Shown here piece by piece: positions 25,809 through 33,184 of a stretch of DNA of 64,000 nt (the first letter of the stretch is position 1; every line of letters starts with the position of its first letter). This DNA comes from Sinorhizobium fredii USDA 205. Its GTDB lineage: Bacteria > Pseudomonadota > Alphaproteobacteria > Rhizobiales > Rhizobiaceae. The notes beneath the pieces are model-generated. The model was not told the DNA's origin, searched no databases, and worked only from the letters and a program-made list of their open reading frames with translations. The translations under genes and the position numbers were made by a program. The stretch spans positions 299,707 to 363,706 of the forward strand of contig NZ_AUTC01000146.1 in assembly GCF_001461695.1 (NCBI RefSeq). Direction: 5' to 3'.

Positions 25809-26819
25809 TCAGAAGGAGAGCTTGGCTGCGTCCTTCACCCAACGCGGTGAGACATAGGCGCCGTAGTCCGCCAGCACCGCCGGGATCTTGCCCTGCTCCT
25901 TGAGGAAGGCTGCGGTCGCGGCGACTGCCTTTACCGTGCCGCCGCCGAGGAGATCGGTGCCGGCCTGTTCTTCGAGTGTCGGGAAGGTGTAGCCCTTGAG
26001 GAGTGCCGCGACCTCGTCCTGCTTGGCGCCGGTCAGCCGGGCGATCTTCTCTGCCTCGGGTGACTTGGCGTCCCAGGCCTCGGGATTGGCGCGATAGGCG
26101 GCCGTCGCATCGCCGGTCACCTTGACGAAAGCCGCGACGACGTCCGGATGCGCCTCGGCGAACGTCTTGCTGACGATCCAGGCGTCGAAGGTCGGGCCGC
26201 CCCAATTGCCGACCTCGGCCGACGTCGCCAGGACCGTGCCGGTCTTCTTGATTTCGGCGAGCACCGGATCCCAGACATATGCGCCGTCGATATCGCCGCG
26301 CGACCAGGCGGCGGCAATCTCCGGCGGGCGCAGGTTGAGGATCTCGACGGATTTCGGATCGACGTTCCAGTGTTTCAGGGCGGTCAGCAGGCTGTAGTGG
26401 GCGGTCGAGACGAAGGGTGTGGCAATCTTCTTGCCGGTGAGCTGTTCCGGCTTGTCGATGCCGCGCACCGCGAGAGCCTCGGCCTCGCTGATCAGGCCGA
26501 CGAGCGCAATGGTTTCGACCGGCAGCTCACGGCTGGCGGCCGCGGCGAGCGGCGAAGAACCGACATAGCCGATGTCTAGGGAGCCTGAGGCGATTGCCGC
26601 GACGACATCGGCGCCGCCGTCGAATTTCTGCCAGTTGATCTTGGCACCGGTGGCCTTCTCATAGGTGCCGTCGGCCTGCGGAACGCGCGACGGTTCGACG
26701 ATCGGTTGATAGCCGATGTTGAGCGTCACGTCCGCCGAGAATGCCGCGGAAGTGGGGAGCGCGAGGGCCATGGCCGCGCCGGCGGCGCGTGCTGCGAAGG
26801 TTCTGCGATGGATCGTCAT
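25809..26819 (-). CDS. TauA/SsuA-like periplasmic binding protein
   Basis: A 336-aa substrate-binding protein, first gene of the operon, with AGGAGAG before its ATG. The N-terminus has an RR pair (HRRTFAARAAG) before a hydrophobic stretch ending AAFSA, so export may be by the Tat or the Sec route. The mature part follows the NMT1/TauA pattern (LNIGYQPIVEP, GSLDIGYVGSSPLAAA, AAWSRGDIDGAYVWDPVLAEI). That GYQ...GSSP pattern is close to taurine-binding proteins, but it is not enough to name the ligand. The region between this gene and the flavoprotein at 27036 (26820-27035) is AT-rich and must hold both divergent promoters. Confidence 0.85.
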   Translation of the reverse strand: MTIHRRTFAARAAGAAMALALPTSAAFSADVTLNIGYQPIVEPSRVPQADGTYEKATGAKINWQKFDGGADVVAAIASGSLDIGYVGSSPLAAAASRELPVETIALVGLISEAEALAVRGIDKPEQLTGKKIATPFVSTAHYSLLTALKHWNVDPKSVEILNLRPPEIAAAWSRGDIDGAYVWDPVLAEIKKTGTVLATSAEVGNWGGPTFDAWIVSKTFAEAHPDVVAAFVKVTGDATAAYRANPEAWDAKSPEAEKIARLTGAKQDEVAALLKGYTFPTLEEQAGTDLLGGGTVKAVAATAAFLKEQGKIPAVLADYGAYVSPRWVKDAAKLSF

Positions 26820-27035
26820 TTTCCTCTCCTGAAGTGTCGTGGGCTATGGACTTCAGTTAAGATTATTTAATCCATCAATTTACTAGAGATAAATGAATCT
26901 CATTTTTGGATAGGGCGTGCGACTTCTTTCCTTCGATCGCAGCGCATGCGAGGCTTGGATTGCGCCGGCCGTGCAGCGGACCCCTAGCTTTGTCCAACCC
27001 GAGCCTCGAGCGCTGGAGAATTGCGGGAGTGCGCC

Positions 27036-28468
27036 ATGCGTAAATTCGCGCCTGTGCCGGTTGTGGCGATCATTGGAGGCGGCTTCAGCGGCGCCGCCGT
27101 CGCGCTGCATCTCACGCGCATTCTCGGCGCGGAGCGACGGGTCCGCATCGTCGTCTTCGAACCGCGCGCAAGGCTTGGTGCCGGCCTTGCCTATGACACA
27201 GCCGAGCCGGCCCACCGCATCAATGTCCCCGCCTTCAAGATGACCCTCTATCCGGACGAGCCGGAAGACTTTGCCGAGTATCTAATCCGGGCCGATATCC
27301 TCGCCGCCGATCCGGGCGCCTGCAGCGCCGGGGGCACCGCCTATCCACGGCGATCGGTGTTCGGCGACTATGTCGCGGCCGAACTCGCCCCTCGTCTCGC
27401 CAGCGGGGCAATCGAACACCGGCACAAACGGGTGCGCAAGGTCACCCGCTCGAAAGGCCGGTGGACGCTTCGTTCGGAGGATGGCGAGGCATTTGTCGCC
27501 GACATCGTCGTGCTCGCGGTCACCCATCCGGCTCCGTCGCTGCCAAAGGCGTTGCTGCCGCTTTCGTCCTCTCCGAGAGTGGTCGCCGATTCGACCAGGG
27601 CCGACGCGCTGGACGGCATCGCGCAGACGGATCGCGTCCTCATCGTCGGCAATGGTCTGACGGCGGCGGATGTGGTCGCCGCACTTGCGGAAAGAGGCCA
27701 CCGCGGGCCGATCGTTTCCATATCGCGGCACGGCTTGCGGTCCCGCGGCCATCCGGTCGACGCCCAGGAGCCGTTTGGCGACTTCGTCTCCGTCCCGATC
27801 ACCCGCGCATCCGAACTGCTTCGCCGCATCCGCCAGACGCTGCGGATCGCCCGGCAACAGGGACTGAGCTGGCACCCCGTTATCATGCGGTGCGGGCACA
27901 GGGCCAGCAGATCTGGCAGGCCTTGCCGATCGTCGAGCGGCGTCGGATCGCCCGGTTGGCGCGCGCCTATTGGGACGTGCATCGTTTCCGCATAGCGCCG
28001 CAGGTCGAAACCGTGCTGGATCAGGCGGTCGAGAACGGCCGGCTTGAAATTCTTGCCGCGTCGATCGCGTCGGTGGCGATCGATGGCGGAGAGATCAAAG
28101 CGGAACTCAGGCAGCGGGGCCGCGACGCGTTGCGCAGCATTGTCGTGGACGCGATCGTCGTGACCACTGGCCCCGCCCATGGCGAGATACTGAAGTCGCA
28201 GTCCTTCCTGTCGGGACTCGAAAGAGCGGGCGCGCTCACCCTTTGTCAAACCGGCCTTGGGATCGCCTGCGATCTCCACGCTCGCGCCGTTGACGAGAAC
28301 GGGCGGGTGGATCCCACCCTCTTCATTGCCGGACCGCTGGCGCGCGGCACTTTCGGCGAATTGATGGGACTGCCCCAGGTGACCGAGCATGCGGTTTTCG
28401 TTGCCCGCCAGATCGAGACGCTGCTTTCACGTGGCGAAGCGAACCGGCTGCAGGCCGGCGCCGGCTGA
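27036..28468 (+). pseudogene. YdhS-like FAD/NAD(P)-binding protein (copy 2), split by a one-base frameshift
   Basis: The first part (from 27036, with GGGAG 6 nt upstream) encodes VAIIGGGFSGAAVALHL, GAGLAY and RINVPAFKMTLYPDEPEDF, closely parallel to copy 1 at 22686. It continues with a second nucleotide motif, LIVGNGLTAADVVA. After SWHPVI the frame leaves the family pattern. The adjacent +1/-1 frame continues with AVRAQGQQIWQALP and runs to the normal C-terminus (FGELMGLPQVTEHA) at 28468. Adding one base between 27884 and 27885 (ATCAT to ATCGAT) would restore the reading V-I-D-A-V-R. Intact length would be about 477 aa. It may be a real inactivating mutation or a sequencing/assembly error; a second such case is at 60643. 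Gene function unknown. Confidence 0.75.
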
Positions 28469-28756
28469 GCGCAAAGGGCGAGGCGCGACGCATTCGCCAG
28501 CTGCTCTGTCTCCAGAGGCAATATATTCCAATCAAAACAGCGGCTTGGATGCAACTTCTAGAGTGGCTCGGACCATTTTCGCCATTAAATTTGGTTTTTC
28601 CATTGCATATCTCGAAGCGGCGTCTATATATACCCCGTCGAACATTGCTTGTGACCTTTGTCTACGCGCCGAGGCGCTTCGCCAGATTTCCTTTCAAATA
28701 TCGATCAAATCGGGCGAGTACTCGCTCGTAATCTCTACCGTTGAAAGGAAATCGTT
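28469..28756. other. Long leader/intergenic region upstream of cspA
   Basis: About 290 bp without a gene I can support. The stretch from about 28545 to 28756 is more AT-rich than its surroundings. Cold-shock genes commonly have long structured 5' leaders; a GC-rich inverted element (CGCCGAGGCGCTTCGCC, about 28665-28683) and a paired CGAGTACTCG (28716-28725) could be part of one. The ribosome-binding site AAAGGAAA precedes the cspA ATG by 6 nt. No confident -35/-10 pair. Confidence 0.35.
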
Positions 28757-28966
28757 ATGAGTTCAGGTACCGTAAAGTGGTTCAACAGCACCAAGGGCTT
28801 CGGCTTCATTCAGCCCGATGACGGCTCGACTGACGTGTTCGTCCATATCTCTGCCGTTGAACGAGCCGGATTGCGCTCGCTCGTCGAGGGCCAGAAGGTG
28901 ACCTACGATATCGTCCGCGACAACAGGTCCGGCAAGAGCTCGGCAGACAATCTGCGGGCTGCATGA
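28757..28966 (+). CDS. cspA: Cold-shock protein CspA family
   Basis: A 69-aa single OB-fold RNA/DNA chaperone. Both RNA-binding motifs are intact: KGFGFI (RNP1) and VFVHI (RNP2), with the start GTVKWFNSTKG typical of the family. It binds single-stranded nucleic acid and keeps mRNA unfolded after cold shock or during growth changes. It is followed by a terminator-like hairpin (29067-29092), a 95-aa hypothetical gene and rpsU, a grouping that suggests a translation-adaptation cassette. Rhizobia carry several csp paralogues, so the symbol denotes the family. Confidence 0.93.
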   Translation: MSSGTVKWFNSTKGFGFIQPDDGSTDVFVHISAVERAGLRSLVEGQKVTYDIVRDNRSGKSSADNLRAA

Positions 28967-29066
28967 TTTGTCATTCGCCTCCGCTGACCACGGATGTACT
29001 GGCAGGGAGCGCTTGAATGACAGAGCGCAGTTGCGCGTCTGAAGGGATGCGCGGCGCTCAAGAGGA

Positions 29067-29092
29067 GGTCGGGGTAACGCCCGGCCTTTTTT
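29067..29092 (+). terminator. Rho-independent terminator after cspA
   Basis: GGTCGGG (29067-29073) pairs with CCCGGCC (29080-29086, one G-T pair) and is followed by six T residues (29087-29092). A second hairpin-like element just before it (about 29031-29054, GCGCGTCT...) resembles the core of the RIME repeat. The region 28967-29132 otherwise holds no gene. Confidence 0.7.
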
Positions 29093-29132
29093 GCTTGTGC
29101 CACCGGAAGGGGCGCAGACGAAGGAGATGGCG

Positions 29133-29420
29133 ATGAGCCGGAATACCTACAGCGTCGGCGATACGGTTGTGCTGAAGGCCGACCTTTTGCGGATGCTGGC
29201 CGCCGACAGGTCCTGCCGCATCGTCGGCATCCTGCCCGCCGCCGAACACGGAGAAGCGCAGTATCGCATCCGCTTCGGTACCGAGACCTTTGAACGTCGC
29301 ATCTTCGAACACGATATCGATGCTGCGGAAACGGCCTTGCCGGCCAGGGCGCACAGTCCGGCGGCAACTGTCGATGGCAAGCCCTGGCTTAAACCGTTGC
29401 GCGTCAGGACAGCCAAGTGA
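29133..29420 (+). CDS. Small hypothetical protein between cspA and rpsU
   Basis: A 95-aa soluble protein. The first 60 residues have a beta-rich pattern (YSVGDTVVLKADLL, CRIVGILPAAE, YRIRFGTETFERRI) resembling an SH3/KOW-like small barrel; the rest is Ala/Pro-rich. The start at 29133 is chosen because AAGGAG (29121-29126) is 6 nt upstream; the ATG at 29127 abuts the ribosome-binding site. No named family recognised. Being placed between a cold-shock protein and ribosomal protein S21, a role in RNA or translation is possible but not shown. Confidence 0.65.
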   Translation: MSRNTYSVGDTVVLKADLLRMLAADRSCRIVGILPAAEHGEAQYRIRFGTETFERRIFEHDIDAAETALPARAHSPAATVDGKPWLKPLRVRTAK

Positions 29421-29540
29421 AATGACCGCCCTCAGCAGGTGTTCTCTAGTCCCCGCAGAGGTCGCCGCAGTGTTTTGAAATTACCCTCCTTCGGTTTGCC
29501 CGAGGGGACATGTCGTAGATCAACACGGAAAGGATATATT

Positions 29541-29777
29541 TTGCAGGTCCTCGTCAGAGATAATAATGTCGACCAAGCTCTCCGCGTTCTCAAGAAGAAG
29601 ATGCAACGCGAAGGCGTCTTCCGCGAAATGAAGATGCGCAGCGCCTACGAAAAGCCCTCCGAAAAACGCGCTCGCGAAAAGGCCGAGGCCGTTCGCCGCA
29701 CGCGCAAGCTTGCCCGCAAGAAACTGCAGCGCGAAGGCCTTCTGCCCTCGCCGAAGAGAGTGGCACGCACGCGCTGA
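29541..29777 (+). CDS. rpsU: 30S ribosomal protein S21
   Basis: A 78-aa small-subunit protein, very rich in Lys and Arg. It opens with MQVLVRDNNVDQALRVLKKK, and has KMQREGVFREMKMR and YEKPSEKRAREKAEAVRR, all standard for alphaproteobacterial S21. The start is a TTG at 29541 with AAGGA 6 nt upstream; the frame open to 29439 adds unrelated residues. S21 helps mRNA binding at initiation. The non-ATG start may limit its level. A RIME-core-like hairpin (29798-29817) follows. Confidence 0.93.
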   Translation: MQVLVRDNNVDQALRVLKKKMQREGVFREMKMRSAYEKPSEKRAREKAEAVRRTRKLARKKLQREGLLPSPKRVARTR

Positions 29778-29797
29778 TCGCGTCTCATCCGTCGCTT

Positions 29798-29817
29798 GCG
29801 CGTCTGAAGAGACGCGC
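29798..29817. repeat. Hairpin resembling the RIME core, after rpsU
   Basis: Arms GCGCGTCT and AGACGCGC with a GAAG loop. The stem is the same as the central hairpin of the RIME-like repeats at 30644, 50505, 58866 and 61722, but the flanking AAATCG palindrome is absent. There is no T-run, so termination would be weak. It may be a remnant copy. Confidence 0.45.
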
Positions 29818-30120
29818 GGCAACGTCGACGGAAGCCGAGCCGATCCGCAAGTTCCTGATTTTCGAGCTCCTCGATAGAAATCGGGTCGGTAGGGTGTGTC
29901 GAAAGCGATCTGCATCTGCCTCTGTGGAACGCGATTCCGAGACAGGACTGGATCAGCGACAAGGGCGCCGCGGCAACCCGTTCCTGGGGGGGCAAGCGAC
30001 CGGATGGAAGATCGGGCCCTGGGTGCGCGGGCGCGGAAAACCGCCCTACGGCGCCGCGCGCCTTATCAGGCGCCACACTACACGACGTCGGTTGCGGTAC
30101 GGAGGGCTTCTCGTCTCTCC

Positions 30121-30227
30121 TTCCTGTGCTCGGCACAGGAATCTAGCCAGCCCAAGTCCTTGGGCTGCAAAGTCTCTTTCGCGCCGCGGACACGGCGCTG
30201 CTGGATCCCTGTGACAAGCACAGGGAT
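30121..30227. repeat. Triple-hairpin intergenic element
   Basis: Three consecutive hairpins: TTCCTGTGC/GCACAGGAA (30121-30141, 3-base loop), AGCCCAA/TTGGGCT (30149/30150-30166) and ATCCCTGTG/CACAGGGAT (30205-30227). The first and third share the CTGTG/CACAG stem, so alternative pairings are possible. This is the pattern of rhizobial intergenic mosaic elements. It lies in a gene-free stretch between rpsU and the stress operon (29778-30842), which otherwise holds two RIME-like copies and no credible gene. Confidence 0.55.
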
Positions 30228-30284
30228 GAGGGCGAAAGAGCATTAGCCAAGCCCAAATACGCTACTGTCGTGTACTCTGATGAA

Positions 30285-30367
30285 GCACGCAAAGGTCGCT
30301 GTAACACTTTGAATTGCCGCATGTCTTTGTCCTTAAATCGAGGTCGATATAAGGAGACATGCAGTAG
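30285..30367 (-). repeat. RIME-like dispersed repeat, copy A (partial)
   Basis: Contains AAAGGTCGCTGTAACACTTTGAA (key stretch), CATGTCTTTGTCCTTAAATCG and the closing palindrome half AAGGAGACATGCAGTAG. It is the same unit as copies D and E and in the same orientation, but the GCGCGTC hairpin part is degraded. RIME elements (Rhizobium-specific intergenic mosaic elements) are known intergenic repeats of Sinorhizobium and relatives. Confidence 0.65.
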
Positions 30368-30575
30368 AGGCGCCTGCCGGCGGTAACCGTAGCGCGGCAG
30401 GTCGCGCACGATCACTGCGTTGTCGTGCGGCCATGCCGCGCCATGGTGACAGCTCATCTTGAAGCGAGCTTCGGGTGACCGGCTGGTCCCCAGCCAGAAA
30501 ACGGGGCGCCGGACATCAGCGTCATCGCGACCGCTTCGTTCCCCGGAACTGCGAGCCCGGGAAATAAGCGGGCCC

Positions 30576-30675
30576 ACTGCATGTTTCCTTAAATCGTAAC
30601 CGATTTAACGATCAAAACATGCAGTGGTTCAAACAGCGTCCTTAGTGCGTCTGAAAAGACGCACGGCGCTGTAGG
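30576..30675 (+). repeat. RIME-like dispersed repeat, copy B
   Basis: Runs from ACTGCATGTTTCCTTAAATCG through CGATTTAACG...CATGCAGTGGTTCAAACAG to the hairpin GTGCGTCTGAAAAGACGCAC and the end GGCGCTGTAG. The CATG...CATG arms and the GTGCGTCT/AGACGCAC stem give two nested palindromes. It lies about 100 bp upstream of the EcfG-like promoter of the stress operon. Confidence 0.8.
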
Positions 30676-30776
30676 AGCACGGGGACTTCGGCTTATCTTA
30701 GCCAACAGATGGCCAGTGCGCGACAGCGGCACTGGGTGGAAGAGGCGCGTGATTGCTCAGCTCGCTCCGCCGCCAT

Positions 30777-30801
30777 GGAACAAGCCCGCAAGTGGCTGGT
30801 T
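30777..30801 (+). promoter_or_regulatory. EcfG/RpoE2-like promoter of the holin-X/DUF3618 operon
   Basis: GGAAC (30777-30781), a 16-base spacer, and GGTT (30798-30801). The consensus for the alphaproteobacterial general stress sigma factor is GGAAC-N16/17-CGTT, so this differs at one base. It lies 42 bp upstream of the first ATG of an operon whose gene types are often stress-induced. Confidence 0.5.
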
Positions 30802-30842
30802 TGAATGACATAAACAGTCATTCCGCCATGGGAGGAGCAAAC

Positions 30843-31451
30843 ATGAACAATGAGATAGGCGACCGTCGCCCGACCGACCAACCCGGTTGGCCCGCAACGA
30901 CGCCGGAAGATGCCGGCCGGCAGCCAGACGCGGGAACAAGGGAAGGCGAGAGCGGCATGGATCGTTCCCTGCAGCAGGCCGTCCGTGAGGACCTGAATGA
31001 ACTCCGGCAATTTGCCGATGAGCGGACGGAAGAAGCCAAGGAAGCTGTCAGCCTCGCCATCGAGGACGAGAAGAATCTGGCGGCACGCCAACTCAGCGGC
31101 GTCGCGACCGCCCTTGAGAAAGTCGGCGGCGAGCTCGAACAGTCGGATCAACGGGCGCTCGGCCGATATGCCAAGCAGATGGGCGGTTCACTTCAGGGTT
31201 TGGCGCGCGACCTCGAGGGGCGTGATCTCGGCGATATTGCCGGGATGGCGGAAGACTTCGGCCGGAAACAGCCGCTCGCCTTTCTGGGCATGGCGGCGAT
31301 CGCCGGATTGGCGGCCAGCCGCTTCCTGACGGCCTCGGCTCATCGCCGCAGCAGGCGGCCCGTTTCCCAACCGTCTTCGTCCTCGCCATCGGGAAGCACC
31401 CGAACAAGTGAAAGCGGGTGGAATTTTGAGGAGGAACGGCGCAATGGCTAA
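30843..31451 (+). CDS. Stress-operon hypothetical protein with C-terminal membrane helix
   Basis: A 202-aa protein. The N-terminal 45 residues are polar and disordered. The middle (about 50-145) is a charged amphipathic helical region (DERTEEAKEAVSLAIEDEKN) and is followed by one hydrophobic helix (PLAFLGMAAIAGLAASRFLT, about 155-174) and a Ser-rich tail. GGAGG precedes the ATG at 30843 by about 7 nt. The stop overlaps the next gene by 8 bp. It heads a three-gene operon with a holin-X-like and a DUF3618 protein; such sets are common in rhizobia and are linked to nutrient or osmotic stress. Likely a membrane-tethered helper of the two following proteins; molecular role unknown. Confidence 0.75.
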   Translation: MNNEIGDRRPTDQPGWPATTPEDAGRQPDAGTREGESGMDRSLQQAVREDLNELRQFADERTEEAKEAVSLAIEDEKNLAARQLSGVATALEKVGGELEQSDQRALGRYAKQMGGSLQGLARDLEGRDLGDIAGMAEDFGRKQPLAFLGMAAIAGLAASRFLTASAHRRSRRPVSQPSSSSPSGSTRTSESGWNFEEERRNG

Positions 31452-31863
31452 TCATCGGGACGACCGCCCCCTGTCGGAGCTTATGACCGGCCTGGTGGCG
31501 GATATATCTGGACTCTTTCGCAAGGAAATCGATCTGGCCAAGGCCGAGGCCTCCGAGAATGTCAACCGGGCGATAGGCAGCCTGGAGACGCTTCTCATCG
31601 GCTTGATCTTCGCAATCGGTGCGATCGGCGTGCTGTTGAGTGCGGCCGTCCAGGGCTTGGCCGCCTTTCTCGTCGCACAGGGCATGACCGAGCCGAACTC
31701 CGATGCCTTGGCTGCTGTCATCATAGGCGTCGCAATCGCGCTCCTCGCCTGGGCAATGATCGCCCGAAGTCTCTCGGCATTGCGAGGCAGCAGCTTCAAG
31801 TTCGACAGAACCGCCAGTTCCCTGCAGCGCGACATCGACGTTGTGAAGGAGAGAGTGCAATGA
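31444..31863 (+). CDS. Holin-X (phage holin superfamily) membrane protein
   Basis: A 139-aa protein with a charged N-terminal amphipathic helix (LSELMTGLVADISGLFRKEIDLAKAE; key residues L, R, K, E) followed by two membrane helices (about 50-75 and 85-110). This is the pattern of the Holin_X/YqjD-neighbour family, which is not a lytic phage holin but a cell-envelope protein. It overlaps its upstream neighbour by 8 bp and the next gene by 4 bp, so all three are translated together. Function in the envelope under stress is inferred from the operon. Confidence 0.8.
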   Translation: MANHRDDRPLSELMTGLVADISGLFRKEIDLAKAEASENVNRAIGSLETLLIGLIFAIGAIGVLLSAAVQGLAAFLVAQGMTEPNSDALAAVIIGVAIALLAWAMIARSLSALRGSSFKFDRTASSLQRDIDVVKERVQ

Positions 31864-32828
31864 ACGATTATTCCCACACGCACTCGGCCGCCGAACTGCA
31901 GCGCGAGATCGAGGCCGACCGCCAGCGGATCGAGGAAAAGCTGCACGCCATCCAGGAGCGTATGTCGCCCGGCCAACTGATGGACGAGGTGCTCGACTAT
32001 GCCAAGACGAGCGGCGGCGCCGAATATCTGAGCAATCTCGGCGTGGCGCTCAAGGCGAACCCCATCCCCGTTGCGCTGATGGGGGTGAGCCTCGCCTGGC
32101 TGCTTGCCAATCCGGGCTCCCGCGCTCCACGGTTCTCGGACAACGCTGCGGAGGAGTATCCGCTCGCGCCTGTGAAAGGTTCCGTGAAACGTATCGGTCC
32201 GGTCGAGGAGAGCTTCGGCGAGCGGTACAGTCATTTTGCCGATGAAAGCGATAATCGCTTCAGGGCGATCACGGATGCCGCCGGGCGTCGTGCCGGACAC
32301 TTCGTTGATAAGAGCGGCAAGGTCTATCGTGGCTTTGCCGACGCGGCCGGCAAGCAGATCGAAGACATACGGGACGAGACCGGGGCCATGTTCGACGAAG
32401 CCTCCGGTTGGGCGTCGAGGACGTGGCGCCAGATGAGTGCCTCGGCAAGCCGCATGTCCGACTCCATTGCGGAAACCGGCAGGTCTTTTGCCGGCAGCAT
32501 GCAGTCCACCGGCCGATCGCTCGAAGATCAGGGTGCGCGTTTGAATGCGCTGATTCTCCAGCATTTCCGCGATCAGCCGTTGGTCGGCGGGGCGCTTGCC
32601 TTCGCCGTCGGCGCGGCGATCGGAGCCACACTGCCGCACACCGAGACCGAGGATGAAGCCATGGGCGAAGCGGCGGACGAAATGCGCAGCAACCTCGCCG
32701 CGAAGGCAAATGCTGCGGTTGGCGAGGCGATCGGGACGGCACAGGACCTGTTGGACCAGACGGGGAATGTCGCCCTGGAAGCGCACGACGCCGCCAGGGA
32801 CCGTGTCCGCGAAACGCTTCGGGAATGA
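31860..32828 (+). CDS. DUF3618 family protein
   Basis: A 322-aa protein. The first about 80 residues contain the DUF3618 domain (AAELQREIEADRQRIEEKLHAIQERM, then a membrane-like segment NPIPVALMGVSLAWLL). The rest is a long amphipathic helical region with repeated Ala/Gly/Asp-rich blocks, then a Gly-rich hydrophobic segment (LVGGALAFAVGAAIGATL, about 240-257). The layout resembles ribosome- or membrane-associated YqjD/ElaB-like stress proteins. The ATG overlaps the holin-X stop by 4 bp. The intergenic stretch that follows (32829-33100) shows no gene. Confidence 0.8.
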   Translation: MNDYSHTHSAAELQREIEADRQRIEEKLHAIQERMSPGQLMDEVLDYAKTSGGAEYLSNLGVALKANPIPVALMGVSLAWLLANPGSRAPRFSDNAAEEYPLAPVKGSVKRIGPVEESFGERYSHFADESDNRFRAITDAAGRRAGHFVDKSGKVYRGFADAAGKQIEDIRDETGAMFDEASGWASRTWRQMSASASRMSDSIAETGRSFAGSMQSTGRSLEDQGARLNALILQHFRDQPLVGGALAFAVGAAIGATLPHTETEDEAMGEAADEMRSNLAAKANAAVGEAIGTAQDLLDQTGNVALEAHDAARDRVRETLRE

Positions 32829-33100
32829 CGATTTCCGCGCGGCTCGTTAACGATCAGCAATTACCGCGGAAAGCTGATCCATTTCGGCGGGCGACACCGC
32901 TTCGGCGTGTCGTCCGTTGGCGACGTTTCGCTCGTCAGTGTAGTACTGCCCGCCCTCCTGTCCGCGATAGTTTGACCCTCTCCGGCGAGAACGTGCGGCG
33001 GGCTTCCCCTAAGCCCTGCAATTCTTCTTCTCCAGCGCATTCGCTGTTTCCATCTTCGACGAGCCTTCGTGAAGGGTCCTGCAACCGGCCGACTGTTGAC

Positions 33101-33175
33101 ATTTTTTGCAGAACATGAAATTTCTTTCAATGCGCGATAAAAATATCATGCGATGCAAAAAATATCACGCGGCGC
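33101..33175. promoter_or_regulatory. Operator/promoter region of the SorC (EryD-like) gene
   Basis: An inverted repeat with perfect 10-base arms, ATTTTTTGCA (33101-33110) and TGCAAAAAAT (33154-33163), 53 bp centre to centre, about five helical turns. Overlapping it, two tandem units AAAAATATCATGCGATGC (33139-33156) and AAAAATATCACGCGGCGC (from 33158) repeat with a 19-bp period. A TTGACA (-35-like) lies at 33096-33101. The block ends 10 bp before the regulator start, so autoregulation is likely. Binding by the SorC protein is inferred. Confidence 0.5.
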
Positions 33176-33184
33176 AGCAATTGG

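Noticed and set aside
29896..30577. Several frames of 60-145 aa in the gene-free region after rpsU
   Set aside because: They translate the triple-hairpin and RIME-like repeats and have no ribosome-binding site.
31444..31863. Prophage lysis module suggested by a holin-like protein
   Set aside because: No endolysin or phage structural genes nearby; the protein is of the Holin_X envelope type in a stress operon.
32825..33118. A 97-aa plus-strand frame after the DUF3618 gene
   Set aside because: Arg/Ser/Pro-rich with no conserved pattern, overlapping the end of the DUF3618 gene and the upstream part of the SorC control region.
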